A stretch of 64,000 bases of DNA, taken from positions 4,558,318 to 4,622,317 of the forward strand of contig CM037462.1 of NCBI GenBank assembly GCA_021014325.1. The letters run 5' to 3'. The translations under genes and the position numbers were made by a program. A model generated the notes under the pieces. It made no database searches. It saw nothing but the letters and a program-made list of their open reading frames with translations, and was not told where the DNA came from. Positions 31,101 through 37,730 of the stretch are shown one piece after another (the stretch's first letter is position 1; each line of letters opens with the position of its first letter). The DNA is from Plazaster borealis. Lineage: Eukaryota; Echinodermata; Asteroidea; Forcipulatida; Labidiasteridae.

Positions 31101-32841
31101 ATTATAACAACAATGAAAAAAACCCTGTTTGGTTACTTGTTTTTCATCACGTGAAATTGGTCCACATACACCCTCACGCGGAACAAAATATGGCGAATTG
31201 ACCCCTTGCAGCTGTCACACGAGGTAATGTCTGCCATGCTTGCCATTTATTTGGGAGTCAATGGTGAGCGTGAAAACGCAGCATCACCTAAAATGTTCGC
31301 TACTCTTTATAACACACAGTAACATTGACTCCACAAATGGCGCAACCAAGATTATTGTGACGATGACGTCAGGTGAATTGGGTCAATAGACAAACTTGTC
31401 AAATGTGCCTCAATCCTTCAATTCATCGGGATGATTTGAAAGGGTTTAGATTTTGTCTCAAAGTAAATTTGCAAGCAAATAGCCAAAGTTTATCACTGGA
31501 AGCTATTGTTGTGGAAATGATTTCAGTTTTGAATGTTTCAAGTATGTAAGTGGATTTAAAAAAGCAAAAGATGGCAGTTCTACATCTACATCTACCTTCT
31601 TTATTTGCCAATTTAATTAATTGTCTTTCTGAAAATATCAATACTCCATGTACTCCTTATCAAGAACCATTTCTCAAATTTAAATAGAATACATCCATAG
31701 AAACAAGCCAACACTATCCTTCTCAATTAGGGTTGTTTCATGAGTTGTTTTATTTGTTTTCCCTCTCTGTACTCAGTGACGGCCTTGGACGTAGTGGGGT
31801 ATTCTGCACCCTTAAGAACTCAATGGACAGGCTGAGAATGGAGAGCCATGTAGACATCATGCAGACAATCAAGGTCTTAAGACTTAATCGTCCAAACATG
31901 GTCGCAACACTGGTAAGTGTAGTTATAGTTTTATAATTGAGTTCTCTAGTGCACCAAATGCAATGTTTTTCTTAATATGCTTTTGCTTATGGAGAAATAG
32001 CACAATCACCAATTAGCACAGGGTTCTCCCCAGGATTTTTAAAAACTGTAGGGCATTCTGTACCCAACTTTGTGGATGTTTGGCCGAAGCACGCTGAATT
32101 GAAACAATGTTTTCTATTTGGTGTTTATCTTGGTTTTAAAAGCTCGACTGTGCAATCTGGAGCATTCTATATGGTTTTCTCTTGATGTTTTTTATGAAAT
32201 TAAAAAAATATATACATATATATATTTATGGTCCAGTAATCCACTCTTTTTTTCACTGACCATCCTTTGTCCTCACTACCATACTCTGATTGGTTCTTTC
32301 ACCCTATTGTTTGTAAATGAATAACTTTGATTGGCTATAACTTCTCGCTTTTTTTCTGGATACCTTCCCTTAAACCTTTGCTCCTGTTTTTGCTATAAAT
32401 GAATATGTTTGCATTTGTTTATGCCTCTGACGAAGATCCGGTTTGCATCGAAAGCTAAGGCCATCTCCCCTACAAACTTAATATATATATATATTTTGTT
32501 GCATATCGGCCGAAATTTGCGGGTATCGGCATGCAAATCGCACGTATTGGCCTAATACGCTAGCTTGTGCATGGGGAGAACCCTGCATTAGCACAAAGTT
32601 GTATTATAAAAAGAACATAAGTAATTATTAAAGACAATTAACTGATCACAATCCAACTTGACAGACACTGTATAGATTCTGCTATGAGGCCATGAGAGCA
32701 TACATTGACAATCCCAACAAGTTTGCCGAGGAGGAAAAAGAACCTGAGGCAATCTATGAGAACATGCCGGGGGATCAGGCTGCTGGAACCAAGTCCAAAG
32801 AAGAGAACATATACCAGAACCTCGACAGCAGCGAAGCATAA
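4059..32841 (+). CDS. Receptor-type protein tyrosine phosphatase with Tie-like ectodomain (whole gene, 30 exons)
   Basis: This is a single-pass membrane tyrosine phosphatase assembled from 30 exons, about 1541 residues. Approximate layout: signal peptide 1-38, Ig-like 39-147, Ig-like 148-240, EGF 241-379 (three), HYR 380-465 and 466-560, EGF 561-595, HYR 596-676, FN3 677-796, transmembrane helix 810-834, phosphatase D1 about 925-1240, D2 about 1250-1503, tail to 1541. The joined exon lengths divide by three and end at a TAA. Nearly all extracellular exons are phase 1-1, as is usual for shuffled modules. D1 has the K-N-R-Y loop, W-P-D and [10 protein letters not shown] with Cys about 1150. The Ig-Ig-EGF3 head resembles Tie1/Tie2 in spacing and motifs, which is inference from remembered family features. 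The predicted role is to dephosphorylate phosphotyrosine at the plasma membrane under control of an extracellular ligand. Intron 1 uses a GC donor, and the EGF4 exon lacks a normal donor. Confidence 0.9.
4264..5462. mobile_element. 1.2-kb foldback transposon in intron 1
   Basis: About 265 bases at the left (to about 4538) recur as the reverse complement at 5192-5462 with roughly 90 percent or better identity by eye. Inside lies a second inverted repeat (about 4536-4690, GCTAATGCGCTATGGT and its mirror, plus GTGCAAGACGTTTC and its mirror). No transposase ORF is visible. Confidence 0.85.
5612..6110. mobile_element. Possible nonautonomous element with G-rich ends
   Basis: AGGCGGCACC near 5620 and GCGCCGCCGCT near 6098 are weak inverted ends. 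The left side has GGGGGGGCAAACTTAAATTTAG repeated, and the right side has several G runs of 7-12. The rest shows no coding. Confidence 0.4.
6665..6991 (+). CDS. Exon 2: N-terminal Ig-like module, Tie Ig1-like
   Basis: This exon codes for about 109 residues in phase 1-1 and ends at a GTAAGT donor. It carries a Ser/Thr-rich Ig-type fold with an early Cys (S-F-S-C-F) and a late G-L-F-Y-C-E-G followed by a Gly and an Arg. In Tie2 the first Ig module ends in a matching F-C-E-G segment. It is followed at once by a second Ig module, as in Tie receptors. Confidence 0.8.
7756..8034 (+). CDS. Exon 3: second Ig-like module, Tie Ig2-like
   Basis: This is a phase 1-1 exon of 93 codons with acceptor TTTTTTAG and donor GTAAGC. 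It starts R-S-F-E-P-V and has a strand G-E-D-V-T-L-S. It ends I-R-L-I-V-R-G directly before the first EGF module. It lacks the usual pair of Ig cysteines. In Tie2 the second Ig module (the main angiopoietin contact) also ends R-L-I-V-R just before EGF1, so both the order and the junction agree. Confidence 0.8.
8113..8494. mobile_element. TIR element family B, copy 1
   Basis: The element of about 380 bp ends in GTATAC/AAAGG-type inverted repeats. Its inner half TTACCAAGTAAGTTTTT.. ATTTTCAG is shared with copies at 52809-53082 and 56264-56643. A shared short ORF (T-Y-L-V-x-S-T-A-A-L-D) is a by-product of the conserved DNA. Confidence 0.8.
8491..8760. mobile_element. TIR element family A/B hybrid or truncated copy
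   Basis: It starts with AAAGGGAAGGTATACATTTG and carries ACTTACTTGGTAAGAAG, shared with family B in the opposite orientation to the adjacent copy. It loses similarity after about 8760. Confidence 0.6.
10601..10735 (+). CDS. Exon 4: EGF-like module 1
   Basis: This phase 1-1 exon of 45 codons contains C-S-A-G-Q-W-G-P-P, then [22 protein letters not shown]. It is a Tie/laminin-type EGF module starting right after the Ig2 end. The G-x-W-G-P opening and the D-E-T-G-Q-C-I-C centre match the first EGF of Tie receptors. Confidence 0.9.
11864..12013 (+). CDS. Exon 5: EGF-like module 2 with L-P-D-P-Y-G signature
   Basis: This phase 1-1 exon of 50 codons begins [11 protein letters not shown] and contains [10 protein letters not shown], then G-Y-S-G-K-Y-C. 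The H-T-F-G opening and the L-P-D-P-Y-G insert are particular features of the second EGF of Tie1/Tie2. This is the strongest single link to that family. A partial copy of the exon lies just downstream at 12034-12087. Confidence 0.9.
12034..12087 (+). pseudogene. Partial duplicate of the EGF2 exon inside the next intron
   Basis: About 54 bases repeat the middle of the preceding exon (11928-11981) with a few substitutions, about 106 bases further on. The shared part runs from ATAGTTGTACAGGGA through the L-P-D-P segment and then decays. No acceptor or second half is present, so it is a fossil of a local tandem duplication and is probably not translated. Confidence 0.7.
12227..12564. mobile_element. 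Foldback MITE family D
   Basis: AGGGACATGTTGCCTTCG at the left pairs with CGAAGGCAACGTGTCCCT at the right. A second inverted repeat of about 55 bp (ATTGTTATGAAATGAACATG and its mirror) lies inside, so most of the 338 bp can form one hairpin. It sits in the intron after the EGF2 exon. Confidence 0.85.
12565..14453. other. Long intron between EGF2 and EGF3 exons (right part)
   Basis: This is AT-rich intron sequence. From about 13785 to 14320 it is richer in GC, with GCGTTCGCATTGGATTA and several GGTTAGTTTACC-like motifs. It could be a degraded transposon, but I could not match its ends. No coding signal was seen. Confidence 0.3.
14454..14585 (+). CDS. Exon 6: EGF-like module 3
   Basis: This phase 1-1 exon of 44 codons carries [20 protein letters not shown], then [12 protein letters not shown]. 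It corresponds to the third Tie EGF (G-x-x-G-x-x-C, C-x-C-x-x-G, then G-W-x-G-x-x-C). The acceptor CTTTCCTTAG is good and the donor is GTAGTT. Confidence 0.85.
14817..14907 (+). pseudogene. Decayed EGF exon (relative of the EGF4 exon at 16733)
   Basis: The stretch aligns along its length with the EGF4 exon: an AG acceptor at the same place, T-C-A-A-T-G-C-C then AATGGAGCTAC in common, and A|GTAAAC at the homologous donor. It has an extra base early, a net loss of 14 bases and in-frame stops. Its length is 91 bases, so it would break the frame if spliced in. I read it as a dead duplicate of an EGF exon. Confidence 0.75.
15351..15608 (+). CDS. Exon 7: HYR domain 1
   Basis: This phase 1-1 exon of 86 codons has the hyalin-repeat pattern: [10 protein letters not shown] at the start, V-A-W-A-A-P-T in the middle, and [13 protein letters not shown] at the end. 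HYR modules are Ig-like adhesion units common in echinoderm and other deuterostome surface proteins. In Tie receptors this place is taken by a third Ig module and FN3 modules, so the Tie likeness stops here. Confidence 0.9.
15942..16226 (+). CDS. Exon 8: HYR domain 2
   Basis: The HYR pattern is clear: [29 protein letters not shown], then C-S-F-I-V-T-V. The donor is GTAAGT in phase 1. The acceptor is the uncertain point. I used ACTTTTAAG at 15941, which adds about 16 residues before the domain. An AG just before 15992 is also in phase but would cut the first HYR residues. Confidence 0.8.
16733..16837 (+). CDS. Exon 9: EGF-like module 4, donor site apparently mutated
   Basis: A strong acceptor (TTATTATCAG) opens a full six-cysteine [31 protein letters not shown]. 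The expected phase-1 end after C-A-G-A is followed by CTAAGT, where GTAAGT would be the donor, so the +1 base looks changed from G to C. I found no other phase-1 GT donor downstream before the in-frame stop. The exon is 105 bases in phase 1-1, so skipping it keeps the frame. It may be skipped, be a pseudoexon in this haplotype, or carry a sequencing error. Confidence 0.55.
17470..17712 (+). CDS. Exon 10: HYR domain 3
   Basis: This phase 1-1 exon of 81 codons shows [31 protein letters not shown], then C-T-F-N-V-T-V-S. It is a clean HYR module, closest to the HYR module at 15942. The donor is GTGAGT. Confidence 0.9.
18315..18674 (+). CDS. Exon 11: fibronectin type III domain and stalk
   Basis: This phase 1-1 exon of 120 codons carries one FN3 domain: [23 protein letters not shown], then [15 protein letters not shown] Thr/Ser/Pro stalk follows that is probably O-glycosylated. 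A single membrane-proximal FN3 is common in RPTPs. Confidence 0.9.
18924..19047 (+). CDS. Exon 12: transmembrane helix
   Basis: A short Gly/Thr/Ser linker leads to a 25-residue hydrophobic run that starts with eight consecutive valines and ends Y-V-L-V. It is followed by the stop-transfer K-R-H-R. The exon enters in phase 1 and leaves in phase 2 at GTAAGT. This fixes the topology: modules outside, phosphatase inside. Confidence 0.95.
19260..19800. repeat. Imperfect repeats with TTGATGGGTTGGG core
   Basis: At least five blocks of TGTTGGA-TTTG(A/C)TGG(G/A)TTGGG recur at irregular spacing. Two direct copies of AAGGAGGAGGAATAAACAA (near 19410 and 19472) and of TGTGGTGCATTGTTGATCCC (near 19437 and 19521) are interleaved. 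The frames here are open by chance. Confidence 0.7.
20165..20241 (+). CDS. Exon 13: juxtamembrane segment with tandem acceptors
   Basis: This small exon is required to link the phase-2 end of the membrane exon with the phase-1 start of the next. It reads [12 protein letters not shown] and ends at GTGAGT in phase 1. Two AG acceptors lie 12 bases apart (exon start 20165 or 20177), both in frame, giving an optional I-L-S-G insertion. The first directly follows the pyrimidine tract. Confidence 0.7.
20650..21039. mobile_element. TIR element family A, copy 2
   Basis: This copy resembles 2754-3126 from end to end. It shares GGTAATTGTCAAAGACCAG, GCTCAATTGGTCAT and CAACAGCTCTC, and has GTATAC near each terminus. 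It lies in the intron before the first D1 exon. Confidence 0.85.
21461..21732 (+). CDS. Exon 14: juxtamembrane region and start of phosphatase D1
   Basis: This phase 1 to 0 exon covers a polar juxtamembrane segment rich in Pro, Gln and Ser. It then gives [14 protein letters not shown] and G-K-L-R-D-E-W-A, the helix that opens an RPTP D1 domain (usual I-x-x-x-x-L-x-x-H). The donor is GTGAGT. Confidence 0.85.
21847..21868 (+). CDS. Exon 15: D1 micro-exon (22 nt)
   Basis: This 22-base exon after TTTTCAG encodes E-L-Y-Q-R-F-I and ends T|GTATGT in phase 1. It continues the first D1 helix (E-W-A then E-L-Y-Q-R-F, like the E-E-F-x-x-L of other PTPs). Its phase agrees with the next exon only if that exon begins at 22131. 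Confidence 0.65.
22131..22205 (+). CDS. Exon 16: D1 phosphotyrosine-recognition loop
   Basis: The exon gives [15 protein letters not shown] then K-N-R-Y-R-N-I. K-N-R-Y is the phosphotyrosine loop whose Tyr sets substrate depth. The end after G-C-A-T is in phase 1 at GTGAGT. An alternative AG at 22114 is not in phase with the 22-nt exon. Confidence 0.85.
22472..22548 (+). CDS. Exon 17: D1 core, D-Y-I-N-A-S motif
   Basis: The exon encodes Y-D-H-C-R-V-V-L followed by [10 protein letters not shown], a hallmark of classical PTP domains. It is phase 1 to 0 with a GTGAGC donor. Confidence 0.9.
22745..22781 (+). CDS. Exon 18: D1 core, Y-I-A-T-Q motif
   Basis: This 37-base exon after TTTTCATTTACAG encodes [12 protein letters not shown], the standard strand leading to T-Q-G-P. 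It ends in phase 1 at GTATGT. Confidence 0.9.
23097..23194 (+). CDS. Exon 19: D1 core, F-W-R-M-V-W motif
   Basis: The exon reads [17 protein letters not shown], then I-A-V-I-V-N and E-D-G-K. This is the usual T-x-x-D-F-W-R-M-V-W segment of PTP domains. It is phase 1 to 0. Confidence 0.9.
23441..23566 (+). CDS. Exon 20: D1 core, K-C-x-x-Y-W-P motif
   Basis: The exon encodes [11 protein letters not shown] then a beta-rich segment ending [10 protein letters not shown]-x-x-Y-W-P is a conserved PTP motif. It is phase 0 to 0 with a GTGAGG donor. Confidence 0.9.
24222..24376 (+). CDS. Exon 21: D1 WPD loop and catalytic Cys
   Basis: The exon reads [15 protein letters not shown], so the general-acid Asp is present. 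It ends G-P-F-L-V-H-C in phase 2, placing the catalytic Cys (about residue 1150) as the last full codon before the intron. The acceptor is TTTTCTCAAG. Confidence 0.92.
24831..24966 (+). CDS. Exon 22: D1 P-loop and Q-loop
   Basis: Joined to the previous exon it gives [10 protein letters not shown], the intact P-loop with its Arg. It goes on to A-I-I-A-I-H and ends with V-Q-T-P, the Q-loop Gln. All residues needed for catalysis are in place, so D1 is predicted active. Confidence 0.93.
25866..25997 (+). CDS. Exon 23: end of D1 and linker to D2
   Basis: The exon encodes [14 protein letters not shown] (the closing PTP helix, usual Q-Y-x-F-x-x-x-A-L). A Lys-rich linker into D2 follows. It is phase 0 to 0 with a GTAAGA donor. 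Confidence 0.9.
26857..26956 (+). CDS. Exon 24: start of phosphatase D2
   Basis: The exon reads [10 protein letters not shown] and then [10 protein letters not shown]. The phosphotyrosine-loop Tyr is Phe here (K-N-R-F), a first sign that D2 is degenerate. It is phase 0 to 1. Confidence 0.85.
27613..27692 (+). CDS. Exon 25: D2 core, Y-I-N-A-S motif
   Basis: After a CCCCCCTCAG acceptor the exon encodes V-R-P-Y-L-V-T-P-R then [10 protein letters not shown]. It is phase 1 to 0 and aligns with the D-Y-I-N-A-S exon of D1. Confidence 0.88.
27752..28240 (-). repeat. tRNA-like SINE fragment, split by an insertion
   Basis: On the minus strand TAGCTTAGTTGGTAGAGCA (A-box type) and GGTTGCAGGTTCAAATC (B-box type) form the head of a tRNA-derived SINE. 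The two halves are separated by the TIR element at 27801-28209. The anticodon stem does not pair well, so it is not a functional tRNA. Confidence 0.6.
27801..28209. mobile_element. hAT-like MITE with 8-bp target duplication
   Basis: TAGGCCTGGGCGACTAGTG at the left and its mirror with one mismatch at the right form 19-bp TIRs. GTGCTCTA (27793-27800) and GTGTTCTA (28210-28217) are the target duplication, 8 bp with one change, typical of hAT elements. A second copy of the left end starts at 28022, so the element is compound. Confidence 0.85.
28381..28515 (+). CDS. Exon 26: D2 core, T-Q-A-P and L-W-R motifs
   Basis: The exon encodes [15 protein letters not shown] then [10 protein letters not shown] and S-I-V-M-L-N. 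T-Q-x-P with L-W-R-L is typical of D2 domains. It is phase 0 to 0. Confidence 0.9.
28678..29345. mobile_element. 668-bp transposon with perfect 31-bp TIRs
   Basis: The two termini (28678-28708 and 29315-29345, starting CATGGAGGAAGG) are exact reverse complements. They are flanked by the 7-bp direct repeat GTTTGAA at 28671-28677 and 29346-29352. A subterminal TTCTTGCCGCG pairs with CGCGGCAAGAA. The interior is more GC-rich than its surroundings and has no long ORF. The identical ends suggest a recent insertion. Confidence 0.9.
29606..29734 (+). CDS. Exon 27: D2 core, Q-Y-W-P motif
   Basis: The exon encodes [17 protein letters not shown], then a segment ending H-R-R-Q-Q. It is phase 0 to 0. 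The intron before it carries a 668-bp TIR transposon. Confidence 0.88.
30709..30857 (+). CDS. Exon 28: D2 WPE loop
   Basis: The exon reads [16 protein letters not shown], so the general-acid Asp is Glu. It ends S-P-I-L-V-Q-C in phase 2, splitting the P-loop at the same place as in D1. Gln replaces the P-loop His. Confidence 0.9.
31195..31389. mobile_element. Short TIR element family E, copy 1
   Basis: GAATTGACCCCTTGCA at the left and TGACGTCAGGTGAATTGGGTC at the right form loose inverted ends. They are similar in style to the elements at 48733-48892 and 48893-49034. Confidence 0.45.
31777..31912 (+). CDS. Exon 29: D2 P-loop, degenerate
   Basis: Joined with the previous exon it gives [13 protein letters not shown]. 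Cys and Arg are kept but the surrounding H, S-A and T are replaced, as in many RPTP D2 domains with regulatory rather than catalytic roles. It ends M-V-A-T-L in phase 0. Confidence 0.9.
32019..32585. mobile_element. hAT-like MITE with CAGGGTTCTCCCCA ends
   Basis: CAGGGTTCTCCCCA at the left is mirrored at the right (TGGGGAGAACCCTG). AATTAGCA (32011-32018) and CATTAGCA (32586-32593) are the 8-bp target duplication with one change. A shorter copy is at about 59784-60043. It lies in the last intron of gene 1. Confidence 0.85.
32665..32841 (+). CDS. Exon 30: last D2 helix and tail with Y-E-N-M and Y-Q-N-L
   Basis: The exon encodes [13 protein letters not shown], then an acidic tail with I-Y-E-N-M (Tyr about 1514) and I-Y-Q-N-L (Tyr about 1533), ending at TAA 32839-32841. 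Tyr-x-Asn is the Grb2 SH2 binding pattern and Y-x-x-M is the PI3K p85 pattern. PTPRA has a comparable single tail Tyr. Function here is inferred. Confidence 0.92.
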   Translation, partial: TLYRFCYEAMRAYIDNPNKFAEEEKEPEAIYENMPGDQAAGTKSKEENIYQNLDSSEA

Positions 32842-32954
32842 GGAGGTGCGATGCTACAGTAGTAACCAAGGCAACATCTCAGTATGAAGATGATAAATTC
32901 TGCTATATGAACTGCTTTAATTTTGTAAGTCTTTTAATAGAAGTTGAAAATAAA
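32842..32954 (+). other. Proximal 3' UTR of gene 1 with candidate polyA signal
   Basis: The stop codon is followed by AT-rich sequence with AATAAA at 32949-32954, about 108 bases after the stop. Later AATAAA copies exist, so longer 3' UTRs are possible and the true end is unknown. Confidence 0.4.
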
Positions 32955-33998
32955 GAATTTTCTAGATTTGTAAGAATATTTTTTATTAATAAGCTGTTGT
33001 GGTTTGGGTGGAGAGTAGTAGCGCAATCACCCATTAGGGCTAGATTTACATTGGACCGCAGGCCCGAGGCCAGTGATTTTAGCATTGGGCAAGTAAACTT
33101 GCAACCAGACAAATGTTTTTTTCTCAATTCAGCCTTATGCTATGTCTAACTTGCACAATATTTTTTCACAAGCCTGCTCAATTCTGGTCAAGTAAAAATG
33201 TTGAGCTACAAGCCCTGTTGTCTTGTGGATTTTTTTAATACCAATTTCAAGCCCTCCCCAGCTTAAGATACATATTCAGTACTGTATTGATTTTTTACAA
33301 TTTTTCGCTGTTTTCTTTTTTGTTAAATTGCTAAAGTAATACTCACAAGTCTTTCATTCCTAGCATCTTGTAATATGTTTAAGAAGACATATATTTTATA
33401 AACAGATAATATTTTTATATATGCAGTATTTGTACCTTGCTCTTTCTTGGCCGTCTTTGATACAGCCAATAGTTTGTTACTCAGTAGACATTTCAATTCA
33501 ATTGTACTAAATGAAGGAAGAAATACATAACAATTTTCTTCTTCTGAAAGTTGGGCTAGGTGAGGGTGATAGGCTGGGGAGCCGTTAAATCGTATTTCAT
33601 AATTAACACTTAAGCACCCTGAAATCGCATTACGTTTTGTACATACTTGAAGCCATTTTCACAACATAGGTCACACATTCAGTACTACTTTGTTTCTTAC
33701 AATTACAAAATGTTGAGCGTTTCCATTGGACTAAACTATGCTTATAAATCTTAACGATTTTACACATACACAGGCAGTGATGAATTGTATTGAAATAAAT
33801 TTCATAGGCAATTGATTATATTATGAATAAGACTGAAAATAAGGTAGGTTTTAAGTATTTAAAAGTAATTCATAAATACCCTAGTTAGTTTAGGCCATCC
33901 TATTGGTTGAATTGTGGTCACATGATCATTTTAAGATTGGTTTAAATCGCTGATTTTAGACCTCGTCGCCTACTCTTTTTTTCCTTAATATCAACCAA

Positions 33999-34240
33999 AG
34001 CAACTATTAAAGTGGGTAGAGTGCTCGCCGCTCACCAATTTGGCCCTGGTTTGATTCCCGACTAAGGCCATTATATACTACAGTGTATGTCATTTTTCTC
34101 CGGGCCCTCTGGTTTTTCTCCCTTCGGAAAAAATTTCCATCTCTGGATGTGCTCCGTGGTGATATATGGGTTGAATTCTCAGCTGTCAGTTAGTAAGGAT
34201 AATTAACCTCCCGAATGTTTTTGTCAAACTGGGTTTAACA
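33999..34240 (+). repeat. tRNA-derived SINE-like repeat
   Basis: AGTGGGTAGAGTGCTCG (34011-34027) and GGTTTGATTCCCG (34048-34060) are A- and B-box type motifs. They are followed by TTTCTCCGGGCCC and TTTTTCTCCCTTC, as in tRNA-derived SINE bodies. The poor cloverleaf argues against a tRNA gene. Confidence 0.5.
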
Positions 34241-36972
34241 ATACTGTAAACACTTTGCGGTTACACTATGATCAGTTTATTTTACAGAATGTTTTATGGT
34301 CCACATGTACACATGTAGACAAACTGTAGAAAACTCACATACTCTTGCTTACTATAATCAGAATATCTTCATCTTTATAGACACTTCTGCATAATCAAAG
34401 CTCTGGAAATATTTGACAGATAGATTCAGGGTTTCATAAAGCCGGTTGCATACTTCATGCAAAGTGAGTTTCACTGTAGCAATTTGCGTTTAAGTATGAA
34501 CTAGGCTTTGCTTATTCACATCCATCTGTTATCTGTATGCAGTAATAATTGCACTGTCAACATTGAATATGCCTCACAGAAATGACTTGTACATTGTATG
34601 TTACAAAAGTCACAAACAAAATGTATTTGGTTACAGTCACAGATACTTTTCCACAAGTGAACTTCTAGAAACACAAGACATTGGATTTAAGGTTTTATCA
34701 ATAAAGTATGTTACCCTGTCCACTAAATCCATTAATAGTTGCAAACTTACATTGAATATTTCAAGATTTGTTTTGACATATATGTGTACACAGTAACAGT
34801 TAAGGTAAACAGAATCTTATACTTTGCATATATTTTTTTAACATGGGTGTGTTGATGAGCACTTTGGAACTAGTCAAGTCTTTCATTGATGTAAAATTAA
34901 GGTAAGATGGGCATTGTCAATAACTGACATGGTTTTAGTATAATTTTATTGTCATCAAACAATTATATCTCCGATAGGATAAAGATACAACTTAACCACT
35001 TTACTTTTGATGACGTTTTTTTCAGCCAAACTTTTCCAAACCGAATTACGTTGGATGTTTATGAACGCCCGAATAACCTCGGAATGTCCTCTTTTGGGTG
35101 TGGTCAGTTGACCGGCTGATGTATAATTATGCCTTGGACAATCTATTGTGTAGTGCATAGGCATGCACCTACCCTGGTATGTTTAGTTTCCCACACACAA
35201 AGCGGGATAAAGGGTACTGGAATTCATGCTTGAAAACTCCCTTTTTCTTGGGGTTGTTGTGTAATCTCTGATTTCAGTCCTTTTGTTGTACAAACGAGGA
35301 TTACACAAGATCGATAGGCTGCCACCATTGTTTATCATTGTAATTGGCATATGGGAGGCAAGTTGGACATTCCAGCATAACATGGTCGACTATTGGCTGT
35401 TGCTTACGGCCAACCAAGGTTCAGTCCTATTCACAGTAAGACATTCCTAATTTCACGAAAGAGAACAAAAAATCCCGGTTTGTTTTATGATTTATTTATT
35501 TATTTATTTTTTATTTGTTTACTTTGTTTAATCAGGGTTTCATTGTGACAACGATATTCTCATTAACAACAAATTACTTTGGAAGGTGTGAACAATTCTG
35601 AAAATAAATACTGCGTAGTGGCACGATAAAATGTTTTAAATACCGACGTTAAGTGGTCAAGTAACCAAATAAAAATGACAATCCTGGGGTGTGAATATTG
35701 TTTATAACATTACCAACACCATTATGCTCAGTTTATTTGAGAATCAGTTAGAAGGTGCACCTTGTGACCAAATATTTGTTTCCTATAGATCGGGATTGAT
35801 TTATGGTTTAGTTGTTTTTTTAAGACTGTAAATAATAACAACAGGGTGCGACTTGTTTTGTTAAGCATTTTTCTATTGCTCAATTTAGAGCTTGGTATAT
35901 TTTTGATATTTTAAAATCGTATTTGCTATTTTGTATATACTGCAAGCATTTTTGTAAAATTATGATACAGGATATTATGTACGATAGACAGTCTTTCTGA
36001 TATTTGTAACTTCATATATATTGCTTTGTAGAAAACAAATGTTAGTTTGTGAAAATGTCACTTTTGTTTTTGGATGTAGTGATTGTTATAACAAGAAATC
36101 ATTTTCATATATAATTTTTAAAGCTTCTGTTTAGTAAAGATATGATACGTATATTCAGAAAGTTTGATCACATGCGATCAGGAACTCAGCTACATTTATT
36201 GTTCATGGGAAAAGAAACTTGTATTATGCATAAGAGTTTTGGGGTTATTTTCCAAAAAATAAATTGTTGAAAACTGGATACTTATACCCCTTGCAGAAAA
36301 GTCAGTTTGGCTAGTATGTTGCCTAAATCCTCCAATAGCCTCTCTCCTATAATATGTCACTCCACACTAAATTTAGTCCTGAATCCTTTATATTGGCGAT
36401 TGGATTATAGAAGGAATTTGGACTGTAGGGAATGGAAAAGTACATCATTGTTGTTTGAAAGAGTAAATTCCTTTCCATTCTCTAGTTTTCAATAAACACA
36501 CCATACAGCCAACCTGCGAGTATTTCATCAAATGAAACAGTACATTTTGTTGCTGCATATTCATATCAGGATCATTTGAATTGCAGAAATCAAAATAAGT
36601 AATGGTGGTATGTGGGGTTCTCCAAGTGCTATTTTTTCAACTAGGAAAAGATTTCAGACTGAAATGTTTCAGTGAAGGATTTGTATTAGTATCAGTGAGC
36701 TTTCAGATTGCTACTGATTAGGTTATTTTTTTCGGTGAAATTACCCATCCTTTTTTTTCTTTCTTTCAGATACTGTGATGTAATGTTTTGTGCTTAATTT
36801 AATGTTATATGGGATGATAAATGATAATGCATGGATGAGTAGCATTTTTACATTCTTAATTGTGACTTGAATAGTACTGTACTTAAGTAATAAGTAATGC
36901 TTTTCTCCTATTTTTGTTACTCGATATATATTGATGTCTGACACAAATTCATTGTTCTAATATGGAAATGGA

Positions 36973-37160
36973 TCTCAGTGAGGGCGCTGTTTGGGCTTAT
37001 GATGTCATATGCAAGGGTGCTATTGAATAGGGTCATGCTTCAATAAAATACATTTGCAAATTAAATTTGAAATAGACAGGGTAAAATGTTGCATTTTGTT
37101 CATGTTTCAACAAAATACATGTGCAAATTAACTTTGAAACAGAACAGGGTAAAAGGTCTT
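36973..37160. repeat. Direct repeat, copy 1 (about 188 bp)
   Basis: The block starting CTCAGTGAGGGCGC recurs at 37731-37916 with about 95 percent identity by eye, 758 bp away. Inside, an AATAAAATACAT(T/G)TGCAAATTAA unit is itself repeated twice in tandem. Confidence 0.9.
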
Positions 37161-37730
37161 TGTGTATTAAAACATTCAAATTCTCAGAATTCTTGATTGA
37201 AAAATTGCAGTATAAAAATACAAAGAAACAAACAAAGGACAAAGAAGATTCCCAAGAATTAACCAGATAATATAAATTAATTGATTATGGTAGACCACCA
37301 TTTTGAGCAGATGCAGTGCTTTGTGAAGTATTCTTTGGAAACCATTTTAAAGAAATAAACTTCCTTTCAAACATTTAATTCAATTTTCCTTGTACTATAT
37401 ATTTGCCACCCTCATTTTGTCTGACCATTCATGTGGTTTTGAATGATAGGTACAAGTATGCCAGCCTGCACTAATTGTGTGTTGGATGCATATTACACAG
37501 TGTGCATTTATACGCACTGCACAATTAGTTCTGTGAACAGTTGTGCAACCATACACAACCCATACAGTTGAATGGCTTCAAATGATTGGTTAACTCCCTT
37601 GGGTGTTACCTAGAGTTGGCGGTTTTGAGGTGTATTTTTGAGAAAAGTTTAAAAAATGTTCTTGTTGGATAGACTCCTTGCATTGACCGCAATTGCTGAG
37701 GTCAAACAGCCAATGATAGGTCTTCATTGG

